From Ensifer sp. PDNC004 (GTDB lineage Bacteria; Pseudomonadota; Alphaproteobacteria; Rhizobiales; Rhizobiaceae): a DNA stretch of 64,000 bases. The stretch spans positions 1,054,001-1,118,000 of the forward strand of contig NZ_CP070353.1 of the NCBI RefSeq assembly GCF_016919405.1, written 5' to 3'. The translations under genes were made by a program, and so were the position numbers. The first letter of the stretch is position 1; every line of letters starts with the position of its first letter. Below the pieces are notes generated by a model. It saw nothing but the letters and a program-made list of their open reading frames with translations, had not been told where the DNA came from and searched no databases. Positions 50,489 to 64,000 of this stretch are shown one piece after another.

Positions 50489-50986
50489 ATGTCGCTGCCC
50501 GATAAAGCCTTTCCCGTTTCCTGGGACCAGTTCCACCGCGATGCCCGGGCGCTTGCCTGGCGGCTGGCCGACAACGGCCAGGAATGGCGTGCCATGGTTT
50601 GCATCACCCGTGGCGGCCTGGTTCCGGCTGCGATCATTTCGCGCGAACTCAATATCCGGATGATCGAAACCGTCTGCGTCGCCTCCTACCATGACTACGA
50701 CACGCAGGGGCAGATGAAAGTGCTGAAGGGCATCACGCCTGAAATCACCAAGGACGGCGGTGAAGGCGTGCTGATCGTCGACGACCTGACGGACACCGGC
50801 AAGACCGCGGCCGAAGTACGGGCAATGCTGCCGAAGGCGCATTTCGCTGCCGTCTACGCAAAGCCGAAGGGCCGGCCGCTCGTCGACACCTTCGTGACCG
50901 AAGTCAGCCAGGACACCTGGATCTATTTCCCCTGGGACTTGGGCTTCACCTACCAGGAGCCGATCGCCAAGGGCACGCGCGGCTGA
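50489..50986 (+). CDS. gpt: Xanthine phosphoribosyltransferase
   Basis: 165 aa. PRPP-binding loop [19 protein letters not shown]-terminal [19 protein letters not shown] and [17 protein letters not shown] fit Gpt. Salvages guanine and xanthine to the nucleotides. Preceded by a gap of 129 bases after the MoaB-domain gene. Confidence 0.95.
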   Translation: MSLPDKAFPVSWDQFHRDARALAWRLADNGQEWRAMVCITRGGLVPAAIISRELNIRMIETVCVASYHDYDTQGQMKVLKGITPEITKDGGEGVLIVDDLTDTGKTAAEVRAMLPKAHFAAVYAKPKGRPLVDTFVTEVSQDTWIYFPWDLGFTYQEPIAKGTRG

Positions 50987-51054
50987 TAGCGCATCTGGGC
51001 GGACACCGCGAACGTCGCCTCTCAAGAGGTGGTTTGTCGCCTGTGCGCTCACGA

Positions 51055-52530
51055 TCAACTGATCGGCGGTATCGCGCCGATCAGCGTTTCAGCGGTCAAG
51101 CCAGGCCCTGCCTTGGCCCCGGCTGCGCCATGGCGCCAGACCGCTGCGGTCGCCGATTCGAAGGCCGGCATTCCTTTCGCCAGATGTGCGCCGACGATGC
51201 CGGCAAGTACGTCCCCCGATCCGGCGGTTGCCAGCCACGGCGGCGCATTGTTGTTGACGACCGCCCGCCCGTCCGGGGCGGCAACGACGGTGTCGGCGCC
51301 CTTGTAGACGATCACGGCATGGCTCGTCCGCGCCGCGGCCTGCGCCTTCTCGATCTTCGAAAGCCCATGGTCTCCGGCAATCTCCGGAAAGAGGCGAGCG
51401 AACTCGCCATCATGCGGCGTCATGACCACCTGGCCCCTGCCTTTCGCCAGTGCCGCGAAAAGTTGGCCGGGCCTTGCCTGGAACGAGGTGATGCCATCGG
51501 CGTCGAGCACCAGAGAGCGATCGCAGAGTGCAAGCGCAAAGTCCCTCGCCTTCTTGCCGATGCCGAAGCCCGGCCCAAGGACGAAGCTGCCCAGGCGTTG
51601 GTCCTGCAGCCATTTGGTAAGCTCTCGCTTGCCGTCTACCTCCTTCACCATCACCGCCGTCAGATGAGACGCATTGATGCCGAGCGCGGCCTTGCCGGTG
51701 GCGACGGTAACCAGGCCAGCGCCAGCCGCAAGGCCCGCTGCCGCCGAAAGTCGCGCCGCGCCCGTTGCCTGGCGGTCGCCTGAGAAAACGACCAGATGCC
51801 CGCGCTTGAACTTGTGCGTCGAGGCCGCCAGGTCACCTCCCCAGCCCGCCCAGAGGAACGGCGCGTTGAGGCGCAGCGAACCTGCGCCGGCACGCACAAT
51901 GCGCGCGGGAATGCCGATATCGAACACCTTGAGTGTGCCGCAGAGGGATCGCCCGGGCAGAAGCCAATGACCGGGCTTTGGCGCCATGAACGTGACGGTG
52001 TGGCGAGCGGCAAAGGCGGCGCCCCGGATCTCGCCCGTCCGGCCGTCGATGCCGCTCGGCAGATCGATGGCAACGACCGGAACGCCGCTGGCATTGACCC
52101 GTTCTATAAGGTGAGCGACGTCGTCAGGGAGGTCGCGTGACAAGCCCGCCCCAAAGAGCGCATCGATGACGACATCGCCAGCCTGTGGTTCGAATGCAGA
52201 GATTGGCGCAGCAGGACCACTCCAGTCGGACCAGGCCCGCGCTGCATCGCCTTGAAGCCTGGCGGGATCGCCGAGGACGAACACGGCGACATCCGCCCCG
52301 CTTTCGGCAAGGCCGCGGGCTGCGATGTACCCGTCGCCGCCATTGTTGCCTGGACCGCAGAGCACGACGAAGCGGCGGGCATCCGGAAAATATCGCAGGG
52401 CCGCCGCCGTCACCGCCAGTCCGGCGTTGCGCATCAGCGTAAAGCTATCGATGCGGGATTGGGCTGCCGCCCGGTCGATTGCCGTCATTTCGGCGGGCGT
52501 GATCAACAGGTGCTGAAGGTCGGAGCGCAT
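51055..52530 (-). CDS. nnr: Bifunctional NAD(P)H-hydrate epimerase and ADP-dependent dehydratase
   Basis: 491 aa. The N-terminal epimerase domain has LCGPGNNGGDGYIAARGL and DALFGAGLSRDL; the C-terminal kinase-like dehydratase has GPGFGIGKKARDFAL, MTPHDGEFARLFPEI and TAGSGDVLAGIVGAHLA with the catalytic Asp. It repairs hydrated NADH and NADPH. Divergent from glnB across a 343-base gap. Confidence 0.94.
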   Translation of the reverse strand: MRSDLQHLLITPAEMTAIDRAAAQSRIDSFTLMRNAGLAVTAAALRYFPDARRFVVLCGPGNNGGDGYIAARGLAESGADVAVFVLGDPARLQGDAARAWSDWSGPAAPISAFEPQAGDVVIDALFGAGLSRDLPDDVAHLIERVNASGVPVVAIDLPSGIDGRTGEIRGAAFAARHTVTFMAPKPGHWLLPGRSLCGTLKVFDIGIPARIVRAGAGSLRLNAPFLWAGWGGDLAASTHKFKRGHLVVFSGDRQATGAARLSAAAGLAAGAGLVTVATGKAALGINASHLTAVMVKEVDGKRELTKWLQDQRLGSFVLGPGFGIGKKARDFALALCDRSLVLDADGITSFQARPGQLFAALAKGRGQVVMTPHDGEFARLFPEIAGDHGLSKIEKAQAAARTSHAVIVYKGADTVVAAPDGRAVVNNNAPPWLATAGSGDVLAGIVGAHLAKGMPAFESATAAVWRHGAAGAKAGPGLTAETLIGAIPPIS

Positions 52531-52561
52531 GCGCCAGACTTATCCATGCCCGCGCGCGTGA

Positions 52562-53212
<651 letters not shown>

Positions 53213-53277
53213 CATCACGGGCCGTTCGGCCCGGTTCTTTTCAAATCCTCGTCATCTCACACAGGGAATAACGGCAA

Positions 53278-54687
53278 ATGACGACTGCAAGCGATATTCT
53301 GAAGCAAATCAAGGACAACGACGTCAAGTTCGTCGACCTGCGCTTTACCGATCCCAAGGGCAAGCTGCAGCACGTAACGATGGATGTGGTCTGCGTCGAC
53401 GAAGACATGTTCGCCGATGGCGTCATGTTCGACGGCTCCTCGATTGGCGGCTGGAAGGCCATCAACGAGTCCGACATGGTGCTGATGCCCGATCCGGAAA
53501 CAGCGCATATGGACCCGTTCTTCGCGCAGTCGACGATGGTCATCATCTGCGACATTCTCGATCCGGTTTCGGGCGAATCCTACAACCGCGACCCGCGCGG
53601 CACGGCCAAGAAGGCTGAAGCCTACCTGAAGGCATCCGGCATCGGCGACACCGTCTTCGTTGGCCCGGAAGCCGAATTCTTCGTCTTCGACGACGTCAAG
53701 TACAAGGCCGACCCGTACAACACCGGCTTCAAACTCGACTCCTCGGAACTGCCGTCGAACGACGACACCGACTATGAGACCGGCAACCTCGGCCACCGTC
53801 CGCGCGTCAAGGGCGGCTATTTTCCGGTTCCACCGATCGACAGCTGCCAGGACATGCGCTCCGAAATGCTGACGGTCCTGTCCGAGATGGGCGTGACGGT
53901 TGAAAAGCACCACCACGAAGTGGCGGCCGCCCAGCACGAGCTCGGCGTCAAGTTCGACGCGCTGGTTCGCAACGCCGACAAGATGCAGATCTACAAGTAC
54001 GTCGTGCACCAGGTCGCCAATGCCTATGGCAAGACGGCAACCTTCATGCCGAAGCCGATCTTCGGCGACAACGGATCGGGCATGCACGTGCACCTGTCGA
54101 TCTGGAAGGACGGCAAGCCGACCTTCGCCGGCGACGAATATGCCGGCCTGTCGGAAAGCTGCCTCTACTTCATCGGCGGCATCATCAAGCATGCCAAGTC
54201 GCTGAACGCCTTCACCAACCCGTCGACGAACTCCTACAAGCGTCTCGTCCCGGGCTATGAGGCTCCGGTTCTGCTCGCCTACTCGGCGCGCAACCGCTCG
54301 GCTTCGTGCCGCATTCCGTTCGGCACCAACCCGAAGGCCAAGCGCGTCGAAGTCCGCTTCCCGGATCCGACCGCCAACCCCTACCTCGCCTTCGCAGCCA
54401 TGCTGATGGCCGGCCTCGACGGCATCAAGAACAAGCTGCACCCGGGCAAGGCGATGGACAAGGACCTCTATGACCTGCCGCCGAAGGAACTGAAGAAGAT
54501 CCCGACCGTCTGCGGCTCGCTGCGCGAAGCGCTGGAAAGCCTCGACAAGGACCGCAAGTACCTGACGGCTGGCGGCGTGTTCGACGACGACCAGATCGAT
54601 TCCTTCATCGAACTGAAGATGCAGGAAGTCATGCGCTTCGAAATGACCCCGCATCCGGTCGAGTACGACATGTACTACTCGGTCTAA
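53278..54687 (+). CDS. glnA: Glutamine synthetase type I
   Basis: 469 aa, typical of bacterial [37 protein letters not shown] and [17 protein letters not shown] carry active-site residues; the adenylylation site is [10 protein letters not shown] (Tyr near 397). Makes glutamine from glutamate and ammonia. Behind an AGGGAATAACGGCAA leader and followed by a strong terminator. Confidence 0.98.
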   Translation: MTTASDILKQIKDNDVKFVDLRFTDPKGKLQHVTMDVVCVDEDMFADGVMFDGSSIGGWKAINESDMVLMPDPETAHMDPFFAQSTMVIICDILDPVSGESYNRDPRGTAKKAEAYLKASGIGDTVFVGPEAEFFVFDDVKYKADPYNTGFKLDSSELPSNDDTDYETGNLGHRPRVKGGYFPVPPIDSCQDMRSEMLTVLSEMGVTVEKHHHEVAAAQHELGVKFDALVRNADKMQIYKYVVHQVANAYGKTATFMPKPIFGDNGSGMHVHLSIWKDGKPTFAGDEYAGLSESCLYFIGGIIKHAKSLNAFTNPSTNSYKRLVPGYEAPVLLAYSARNRSASCRIPFGTNPKAKRVEVRFPDPTANPYLAFAAMLMAGLDGIKNKLHPGKAMDKDLYDLPPKELKKIPTVCGSLREALESLDKDRKYLTAGGVFDDDQIDSFIELKMQEVMRFEMTPHPVEYDMYYSV

Positions 54688-54733
54688 GACCGTGCGACCG
54701 GCGGCATCGACCACCGGTCCAAGCCGTGCTTTG

Positions 54734-54771
54734 GGCCGGCGGCTCCCTAAAAGGAGCTGCCGGCCTTTTTG
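54734..54771 (+). terminator. Terminator after glnA
   Basis: GGCCGGCGGCTCC pairs with GGAGCTGCCGGCC (one G-T pair) over a 6-base loop, followed by TTTTTG. Confidence 0.93.
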
Positions 54772-54971
54772 TTAGCGCGCACGGATTGCAAGCGCTTCCG
54801 CGCAGGGAGCGGCACGAAACCGTCGAATTGTGTGATATTATGTTGCCAACAACTTTTGCGCGTCCGCGGGACACGCGTGGCGAGATCGATCAACGGAGGG
54901 CAGAAGGGAAGTCCCTATTGATGTTTTGGGTTCGCCAACCCAGATAATCTCCTGAAAGGATGTGTTGCGTC

Positions 54972-55301
54972 ATGAAACAGAGAAACGCCAAATTCGAGAT
55001 CGGACAGGTGGTTCGCCATCGGGTTTTCCCGTTCCGCGGCGTCATTTTCGACGTCGACCCGGAATACGCCAACACCGAGGAGTGGTGGAACGCCATTCCA
55101 CAGGAGATCCGCCCAAGCAAGGATCAGCCCTTCTATCACCTGTTCGCTGAGAACGACGACAGCGAGTATGTCGCCTACGTCTCCGAACAGAACCTGGAAT
55201 TCGACGACAGCGACCGGCCGATGCGCCACGCGCAAGTCGATGCCCTGTTCGACAAGGATGGCGTCGGTCACTACAGGCCCAAGGCGACGTTTCGCCACTG
55301 A
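54972..55301 (+). CDS. hspQ: Heat shock protein HspQ
   Basis: 109 aa from the ATG at 54972, which has the better spacing to AAAGGA than the ATG at 54960. KFEIGQVVRHRVFPFRGVIF, DVDPEYANTEEWW and PFYHLFAENDDSEYVAYVSE are characteristic of the HspQ/YccV hemimethylated-DNA-binding-like family. In enterobacteria HspQ acts as a protease specificity factor. Confidence 0.92.
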   Translation: MKQRNAKFEIGQVVRHRVFPFRGVIFDVDPEYANTEEWWNAIPQEIRPSKDQPFYHLFAENDDSEYVAYVSEQNLEFDDSDRPMRHAQVDALFDKDGVGHYRPKATFRH

Positions 55302-55329
55302 GGCCGCTTCGCTCTCGAACAAATGAAAA

Positions 55330-55360
55330 CGCCCGGACCGCGAGGTCCGGGCGCTTCTTT
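55330..55360 (+). terminator. Terminator between hspQ and ialB
   Basis: CGCCCGGACC pairs with GGTCCGGGCG over a GCGA loop, followed by CTTCTTT. Between two convergent genes and usable on both sides. Confidence 0.85.
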
Positions 55361-55380
55361 ATGCGTTTGCGGAGGACCGC

Positions 55381-56010
55381 TTAGTTCTGCTTGGCAGCCT
55401 TCTGGGCTTCTTCAAGCTTCTTGCGTGCGTCCTCGGCCTTCTTCTGCATTTCTTCCTGCAGCAGGCGCTGGCGCTCTTCGAGCTGCGACTGCTCGATCGG
55501 CTCGCCGTCGTAGACACCGGTGAAGCCCGTGAGGGCCATCTTGATCGGGTTCGGAGCGCGCTGGAAGTTGACCGAGGTGAAGACGACCTCATTGCCCTTC
55601 TTCAGGCTGGCGATCAGCTGGTCGGAAAGCGGCGCTTCGGCAACGCACTTGTCGGGCATGCAGATGGCGTAGTCGAGCTTGACCGGCTTGCCGCCGTCGA
55701 TCTGCATCTGAACGCCGGTCGGGATGAGGCGCGCCGACGGTACCGAAACCTGCATGATCTTGCGGTTGACCTTGCCGGAAACGGTGATGAGGCCGACAGC
55801 GGTCACGAGCTGGCCGTTGTTGGCGGTCAGCAGGTTCTGCACGATGCAGACATCGTTGTCTTCCTGCTTGGTGCAAACCTTGAACCAGCCCTGCGGCGGC
55901 TTGCCGCCAGCCTGCTGTGCAGACGCAACGCTCGGAACGCCCGCAGCAGCTACAGTGAGCGCCAGCGCTGCCATGCCCGAACGTTTTGCAATATTCGACT
56001 TGAACATCAT
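55381..56010 (-). CDS. ialB: Invasion-associated locus B family protein
   Basis: 209 aa. A signal peptide (to about VASA) precedes the IalB domain: GWFKVCTKQEDNDVCIVQNL, two conserved disulfide cysteine pairs (VCTK...VCIV and AICMPDKCVAEAP), and LKKGNEVVFTSVNFQ. The last 35 residues are a charged coiled coil. Periplasmic; function unknown outside Bartonella. Confidence 0.93.
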   Translation of the reverse strand: MMFKSNIAKRSGMAALALTVAAAGVPSVASAQQAGGKPPQGWFKVCTKQEDNDVCIVQNLLTANNGQLVTAVGLITVSGKVNRKIMQVSVPSARLIPTGVQMQIDGGKPVKLDYAICMPDKCVAEAPLSDQLIASLKKGNEVVFTSVNFQRAPNPIKMALTGFTGVYDGEPIEQSQLEERQRLLQEEMQKKAEDARKKLEEAQKAAKQN

Positions 56011-56282
56011 TGTGATTCCGTCTCCTGAAATCCGGTAACGGAACAGTTGTTCCGCAGGTGAGTATCGTCAGCCGCCGTTGTCCTGTTGGCCAAATAAGGC
56101 AAATGCATGACCCCGTTTCCGGAAACACCTGTTACATTGGCTCGCTTCGATTATCCAGTGTTTCCTGTCATTTTTTGACTTCATACTGGGCGGAATTTGG
56201 ACCGCGGATCGGTTGGATTCATCCGTCGGCATTGGTAACGTTCGGGGAATCGGCCTGTTGATACCCCTCACGGGAGGTGACC

Positions 56283-58097
56283 TTGCGTGCAATTCTTTCC
56301 GGTCTGGCGCTGATCCTGACCACCACTTCATTCGGCGCTCCTGCGGCAGCCGCTCCTGTCCATGCGATTGCCATGCACGGAGAGCCGGCGCTGCCTGCCG
56401 ATTTCAAGAACTTTCCCTACGTCAATCCGGACGTAAAAAAGGGTGGAAAGATCTCCTACGGCGTCGTCGGCAGCTTCGACAGCCTCAATCCCTTCATCCT
56501 GAAGAGCATGCGAACGACCGCGCGCGGCATGTGGGATCCGGAATACGGCAACCTCGTCTACGAATCGCTGATGCAGCGCTCGCGCGACGAAGCCTTCACC
56601 ATGTACGGCCTGCTCGCCGAAACCGTGGAGTGGGACGACGACCGGACCTTCATCCAGTTCAATCTCAACCCGAAGGCCCGCTGGGCCGACGGGCAGCCGG
56701 TGACCGCCGAGGACGTGATCTTCAGCTTCGAGCTGCTGCGCGACAAGGGACGTGTCCCCTTCAGCAACCGCATGGCCAAGGTGGCGAAACTCGAGAAAGT
56801 CGGCGAGCGTAGCGTGCGTTTCACCTTCACCGAGGATGCCGACCGTGAGCTGCCGCTTCTGCTCGGCCTGTCGCCAGTGCTGCCGAAACATGCCATCGAC
56901 CTCGCGACCTTTGACCAGACGACGCTGAAGCCGCCGCTCGGCTCCGGCCCCTATCGCGTGGCCGAGGTGAAGCCGGGCGAGCGCATCGTCTACAAGCGAA
57001 ACCCGGACTATTGGGCGAAGGACCTGCCCTCGAAGGTCGGCCAAGACAATTACGACGAGATCTCTGTTGAGTATTTCCTCCAGGAGAACTCGTTGTTCGA
57101 AGCCTTCAAGAAGGGCGAGATCGACATCTATCCCGAAGGCAGCGCCACCAAATGGGCGCGCGGCTACGATTTCCCGGCCGTTCGCTCCGGCGACGTCGTC
57201 AAGGAAACCTTCACGCCAAAGACGCCGTCGGGCATGCTTGGCATTGTCTTCAATACCCGCCGGCCGATGTTCGACAATCTGAAGCTCCGCCAAGGTCTGG
57301 CGCTGGTGTTCGACTTCGAGTGGGTCAACAAGAACCTCTTCGACAGCGCCTATACGCGCACCCAGAGCTACTGGCAGAACTCGACGCTGAGCTTTCTCGG
57401 CGCACCGGCCGACGACCGAGAACTCGGCCTGATCGGCGACGCCCGCGATCGAATCAACCCGGCGATCCTCGACGGCACCTACCGCCTGCCGGTGACCGAC
57501 GCGTCCGGCCGCGACCGTAACGTGCTGCGTGTCGCCGTCTCATTGATGCGCGAGGCCGGCTATCAGATCAAGGACGGCAAGATGGTCGATCCGCAGGGCA
57601 AGCCGCTTGCCTTCGAGATCATGAGCCAGAATGCCGGCCAGGAAAAAATTGCGCTCGCCTACCAGCGGTTTCTCGCCCCTCTCGGCATCCAGGCGACCGT
57701 GCGTACCGTCGACGATTCGCAGTACCAGCAGCGCAGCCAGTCCTTCGATTACGACGTGATCATCAAATCCTTCCCCTCGACGCTGTCACCCGGCATCGAG
57801 CAGGCCGGGCGCTGGACCTCGCAGGCGCGCGACCGACAAGGCAGCGACAACTTCGCTGGCGTCGCCGACAAGGACGTCGATCGGATGGTCAACAACATCC
57901 TGCAGGCCCGCACGAGCGAAGATTTCACGGCGGCCGTGCGCGCGCATGACCGGTTGCTCGTCAACAACTCCTACCTGGTGCCGCTCTACCACCTCGACGC
58001 CCAGTGGGTGGCGCGGCGCAAGCATATAGGCCGGCCGGACGTGATGCCGCTCTACGGCTACCAGCTTCCGACCTGGTGGGATCAAGACGCGCAATAG
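56283..58097 (+). CDS. Peptide/oligopeptide ABC transporter substrate-binding protein (YejA-like)
   Basis: 604 aa from a TTG at 56283, correctly spaced from GGGAGG; a GTG two codons upstream overlaps the ribosome site. A signal peptide (LRAILSGLALILTTTSFGAP to APAAAA) is followed by an SBP_bac_5 domain: KKGGKISYGVVGSFDSLNPF, WADGQPVTAEDVIFSFELLR and YWAKDLPSKVGQDNYDEIS. The closest group is YejA-type binding proteins. No permease or ATPase gene is adjacent. Confidence 0.9.
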   Translation: MRAILSGLALILTTTSFGAPAAAAPVHAIAMHGEPALPADFKNFPYVNPDVKKGGKISYGVVGSFDSLNPFILKSMRTTARGMWDPEYGNLVYESLMQRSRDEAFTMYGLLAETVEWDDDRTFIQFNLNPKARWADGQPVTAEDVIFSFELLRDKGRVPFSNRMAKVAKLEKVGERSVRFTFTEDADRELPLLLGLSPVLPKHAIDLATFDQTTLKPPLGSGPYRVAEVKPGERIVYKRNPDYWAKDLPSKVGQDNYDEISVEYFLQENSLFEAFKKGEIDIYPEGSATKWARGYDFPAVRSGDVVKETFTPKTPSGMLGIVFNTRRPMFDNLKLRQGLALVFDFEWVNKNLFDSAYTRTQSYWQNSTLSFLGAPADDRELGLIGDARDRINPAILDGTYRLPVTDASGRDRNVLRVAVSLMREAGYQIKDGKMVDPQGKPLAFEIMSQNAGQEKIALAYQRFLAPLGIQATVRTVDDSQYQQRSQSFDYDVIIKSFPSTLSPGIEQAGRWTSQARDRQGSDNFAGVADKDVDRMVNNILQARTSEDFTAAVRAHDRLLVNNSYLVPLYHLDAQWVARRKHIGRPDVMPLYGYQLPTWWDQDAQ

Positions 58098-58187
58098 AGG
58101 GTCGGTTCCCTTTTGGTAACGCATTGAAAGCCGGGCCAAACCGGCTTATCTCGCCGTCATACCGGAAAAAGGAAAGGCGCCCACACC

Positions 58188-58850
58188 ATGCAAACCGTCA
58201 GCATCGATATCGTCTCGGACGTCGTTTGTCCCTGGTGCTATCTCGGCAAGGCTCGGCTCGACCAGGCGATTGCCAACGTTCCGGACGTGCTTGTCACGGT
58301 CAACTGGCGCCCCTACCAGCTCAATCCAGACCTGCCGCCCGAGGGGATCGATCACAAGCGGCATCTTGCCGAGAAGCTCGGCGGCCAGGCGGCCGTCGAC
58401 CGCGCTCACGACACGCTGCGCGAACTCGGCAATGCCGACGGCATCGCCTTCGATTTCGATGCGGTGAAGATCAGCCCGAACACGCTTGACGCTCATCGGC
58501 TTGTCCGCTGGGCCGCAACCAACGGCGAGCAAGCGCAGTCGGCCGTCGTCGGCCTGCTGTTCAAGGCCAATTTCGAAGAAGGCCGAAATGTCGGCGACCA
58601 CGCCGTGCTTCTCGATATTGCCGAGCAGGCCGGCCTCGACCGCCCCGTCATTGCAGCACTGCTTGGTTCCGATGCCGACAAGGACGCGGTCAAGGAGGAG
58701 GTCGGCATGGCCCGCGAAATGGGCGTGACCGGTGTCCCCTGCTTTATCCTCGAAGGACAATATGCGGTGATGGGCGCCCAATCGGTCGACGTCTTGACCA
58801 ATGCGGTACGTGAAATCGCCGAGATGAAGGCGAGCGGCAAGCCGAACTGA
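58188..58850 (+). CDS. DsbA-family oxidoreductase, FrnE type
   Basis: 220 aa without a signal peptide. The thioredoxin-like active site is VCPWCYLGK near residue 14, with GVTGVPCFILEGQYAVMGAQ near the cis-proline. FrnE-type proteins act as cytoplasmic disulfide oxidoreductases linked to stress tolerance. Followed by a strong terminator. Confidence 0.93.
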   Translation: MQTVSIDIVSDVVCPWCYLGKARLDQAIANVPDVLVTVNWRPYQLNPDLPPEGIDHKRHLAEKLGGQAAVDRAHDTLRELGNADGIAFDFDAVKISPNTLDAHRLVRWAATNGEQAQSAVVGLLFKANFEEGRNVGDHAVLLDIAEQAGLDRPVIAALLGSDADKDAVKEEVGMAREMGVTGVPCFILEGQYAVMGAQSVDVLTNAVREIAEMKASGKPN

Positions 58851-58891
58851 TCGCGCGGCGAGCCGAAACAGATCTGCTTCGACAGACCTGA

Positions 58892-58926
58892 CCGTACTGC
58901 CGCACCACGCGGCAGTACGGTTTTTT
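58892..58926 (+). terminator. Terminator after frnE-type gene
   Basis: CCGTACTGCCGC pairs with GCGGCAGTACGG over a 5-base loop, followed by TTTTTT, between convergent genes. Confidence 0.93.
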
Positions 58927-58927
58927 G

Positions 58928-62434
<3,507 letters not shown>

Positions 62435-62438
62435 CGGT

Positions 62439-62744
62439 CTATTTCATCTCTTCGGGAAGCTTGTCGAAATCCGGACGATAGGCAGCGATGCGCTGAAACA
62501 TCTGCGTCTGATAGCGAGCCGGCACCGGCTGTTCGCCGATGATCCACTTGACGAGATCGTTGTCTTCCTCGCCCATGATCGTCTCGAGTTCGTCGAGCTG
62601 TGCTTCAGAAAGCGTCGAGAGCTCGGCCTCGGCAAACTGCCCGAGGATCAGATCCATCTCGCGAATGCCGCGATGCCAGGCGCGAAACAGGATCCGCCGT
62701 CGACGCGGATCGAGATCGGCGCTGGTGCGAGATATTCCGGTCAT
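62439..62744 (-). CDS. sdhE: Succinate dehydrogenase assembly factor SdhE
   Basis: 101 aa. RRRRILFRAWHRGIREMDLI with the conserved RGxxEMD core, ELETIMGEEDNDLVKWIIGE and the C-terminal part match SdhE (YgfY). It attaches FAD covalently to SdhA. Five bases before mfd, leftward, likely co-transcribed. Confidence 0.94.
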   Translation of the reverse strand: MTGISRTSADLDPRRRRILFRAWHRGIREMDLILGQFAEAELSTLSEAQLDELETIMGEEDNDLVKWIIGEQPVPARYQTQMFQRIAAYRPDFDKLPEEMK

Positions 62745-62898
62745 GGGAAATTCCTTCCTGCCGCCCGCGATGACGCCCGCACACTCGGACGAACGCGCAA
62801 GGCTTTGGGGTACGGTTTGTCGTCAACGGCTCTATAAACTCTGAATAGCCGATTGTCAGCCTTGCCAAAGCCCGAATTATCGTCGCAATTTCATCGCC

Positions 62899-64000
62899 AT
62901 GCGCCCCACACTGCTCGATCCGCTCTTCTCTCCGCTCGACACGCTTCCAGGCATCGGCCCGAAGATCGGCGAACTCTATGCCCGTTTGCTCGGTCGCGAG
63001 ACGATCGAGGACTGCCGGGTAGTCGACCTCGTTTTTCACGCGCCGCATTCGCTGATCGACCGGCGCCAGCAGCCGGGCATCGCCCACGCGCCGCAAGGAG
63101 TGATCGTCACCATCACTGGTCGGGTCGATCGCCACCAGCCGCCGCCGCGCGGCAAGCCCAACCTGCCCTATCGCGTCTTCCTGCATGACGAGACCGGGGA
63201 ACTGGCGCTCACCTATTTCCGCGTCAAGGGCAACTGGCTGGAAAAATCGCTGCCGGTCGACGAGACGGTCATCGTCAGCGGCAAGGTCGAGTGGTTCAAC
63301 GGCCGCCCGTCCATGGTTCACCCGGATTATGCGGTTCGGGCCAGCGAGGCGGAAAACCTGCCGCTGGTCGAGCCGGTTTACGGGCTGACGGCAGGACTTT
63401 CACCAAGGATATTGCGTAAGTCGATCGAGGCAGCCGTCGCCCGCGTCCCGGAAATGCCGGAATGGATGGACGATGCGCTGCTGGCGAAGCAGGGTTTCGG
63501 CACCGCGGCCGAGAGTTTTCGCGCGCTGCACGATCCGCGCGACGCGACGGACCTCGATCCGCAGGCCCCCGCCCGCCGCCGCCTTGCCTATGACGAGTTT
63601 CTCGCCGGTCAATTGTCCCTGGCTCTCGTTCGCCAGCGCCTGCGCAAGGTCGCGGGAGTACCGGTTCACGCGACCGGCGTGCTTTCTCGTCCGGTCATCG
63701 ACGCCCTTCCCTTTTCGTTGACGAACAGCCAGTCGACGGCAATCGCCGACATCCTGAAGGACATGGCCGGGACGGACCGCATGCTCCGGCTGCTGCAGGG
63801 CGATGTCGGCTCCGGCAAGACGATGGTGGCACTGATGGCCATGCTGGCAGCCGTCGAATCCGGCGGGCAGGCGGTGCTGATGGCGCCGACGGAAATCCTC
63901 GCACGCCAGCACCATGCGACGCTTGCCAGAATGGCCGCCCCTGCCGGCATCGCCATCGACGTTTTGACCGGCCGCACGAAGGGCAAGGAACGCGACGCCA
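62899..64000 (+). CDS. recG: ATP-dependent DNA helicase RecG (3' end outside window)
   Basis: 367 codons visible from the ATG at 62899. PLDTLPGIGPKIGELYARLL at the N-terminus, the wedge domain (LTYFRVKGNWLEKSLPVDET), and Walker A GDVGSGKTMVALMAML near the right edge identify RecG, which reverses stalled replication forks. Divergent from sdhE-mfd, the common rhizobial arrangement. The C-terminal half lies beyond the window. Confidence 0.96.
   Translation, partial: MRPTLLDPLFSPLDTLPGIGPKIGELYARLLGRETIEDCRVVDLVFHAPHSLIDRRQQPGIAHAPQGVIVTITGRVDRHQPPPRGKPNLPYRVFLHDETGELALTYFRVKGNWLEKSLPVDETVIVSGKVEWFNGRPSMVHPDYAVRASEAENLPLVEPVYGLTAGLSPRILRKSIEAAVARVPEMPEWMDDALLAKQGFGTAAESFRALHDPRDATDLDPQAPARRRLAYDEFLAGQLSLALVRQRLRKVAGVPVHATGVLSRPVIDALPFSLTNSQSTAIADILKDMAGTDRMLRLLQGDVGSGKTMVALMAMLAAVESGGQAVLMAPTEILARQHHATLARMAAPAGIAIDVLTGRTKGKERDA

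Noticed and set aside
53257..54714. 485-codon leftward frame
   Set aside because: Antisense to glnA.

Overview
The window is a high-GC alphaproteobacterial chromosome segment, most like Sinorhizobium/Ensifer or a close relative in the Rhizobiaceae. This is inferred from the gene set and order: glnB-glnA, an invasion-associated locus B protein, mfd next to sdhE and recG, and alanine dehydrogenase divergent from an Lrp-type regulator. It has two parts: about 27.2 kb of a temperate tailed phage (the left part of the prophage lies outside the window), then about 36.8 kb of ordinary chromosomal genes.

Prophage, 1 to about 27,180. A leftward block (about 14.1 kb down to 1) runs from a Cro-like repressor through small early proteins, a GapR-like protein, a winged-helix protein, a RuvC-like resolvase, an MT-A70 methylase-like protein, a DnaB-type helicase and a DnaA domain IV protein. 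It then continues into the late genes: terminase small and large subunits, portal, scaffold and an SU10-type major capsid protein cut by the window edge. Most neighbours overlap by ATGA. The lysogeny switch lies at 13.5-15.7 kb: a CI/LexA-type repressor with an S24 peptidase domain, flanked by five copies of the operator ATACCA-N3-TGGTAT (three at 14.12-14.19 kb, two at 15.62-15.66 kb). A rightward block (15.7-27.1 kb) starts at a promoter overlapping the last operator. It carries small unknown proteins, a RecE-like nuclease plus RecT, a DUF5131 protein, an HNH nuclease, a C5-cytosine methylase, an ASCH-like protein, a probable excisionase and a tyrosine integrase. The integrase abuts a 40-nt half of a tRNA-Cys gene, taken here as attR.

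Chromosome, about 27.2-64 kb. In order: an SNase-like protein; tRNA-Asn; DNA photolyase; cyclopropane fatty acid synthase; a paired SMR transporter; an SDR; cysteine synthase, an AlaX-type tRNA-editing protein, 3-mercaptopyruvate sulfurtransferase and a GNAT protein in a row; alanine dehydrogenase and its Lrp-like regulator; a membrane diguanylate cyclase; a Tat-exported cyclic-nucleotide phosphodiesterase; a HlyU-like protein; threonine deaminase; TrkH; an exported protein and a HAD hydrolase; a frameshifted small membrane protein; tRNA-Leu(UAA); WrbA; a MoaB/CinA-type protein; Gpt; NAD(P)HX repair enzyme; the nitrogen genes glnB-glnA behind a sigma-54-type promoter; HspQ; IalB; an orphan peptide-binding protein; a FrnE/DsbA protein; Mfd, SdhE and RecG (partial).

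How it fits together: the phage half is a complete switch-plus-replication-plus-packaging programme, with two divergent transcription units apparently governed by one repressor and one operator family. The points most worth checking are the operator array, the DnaA-domain protein beside the phage helicase, the altered catalytic motif of the MT-A70 protein, the tandem palindromes at 15.2 kb and the unrepaired tRNA half at attR.
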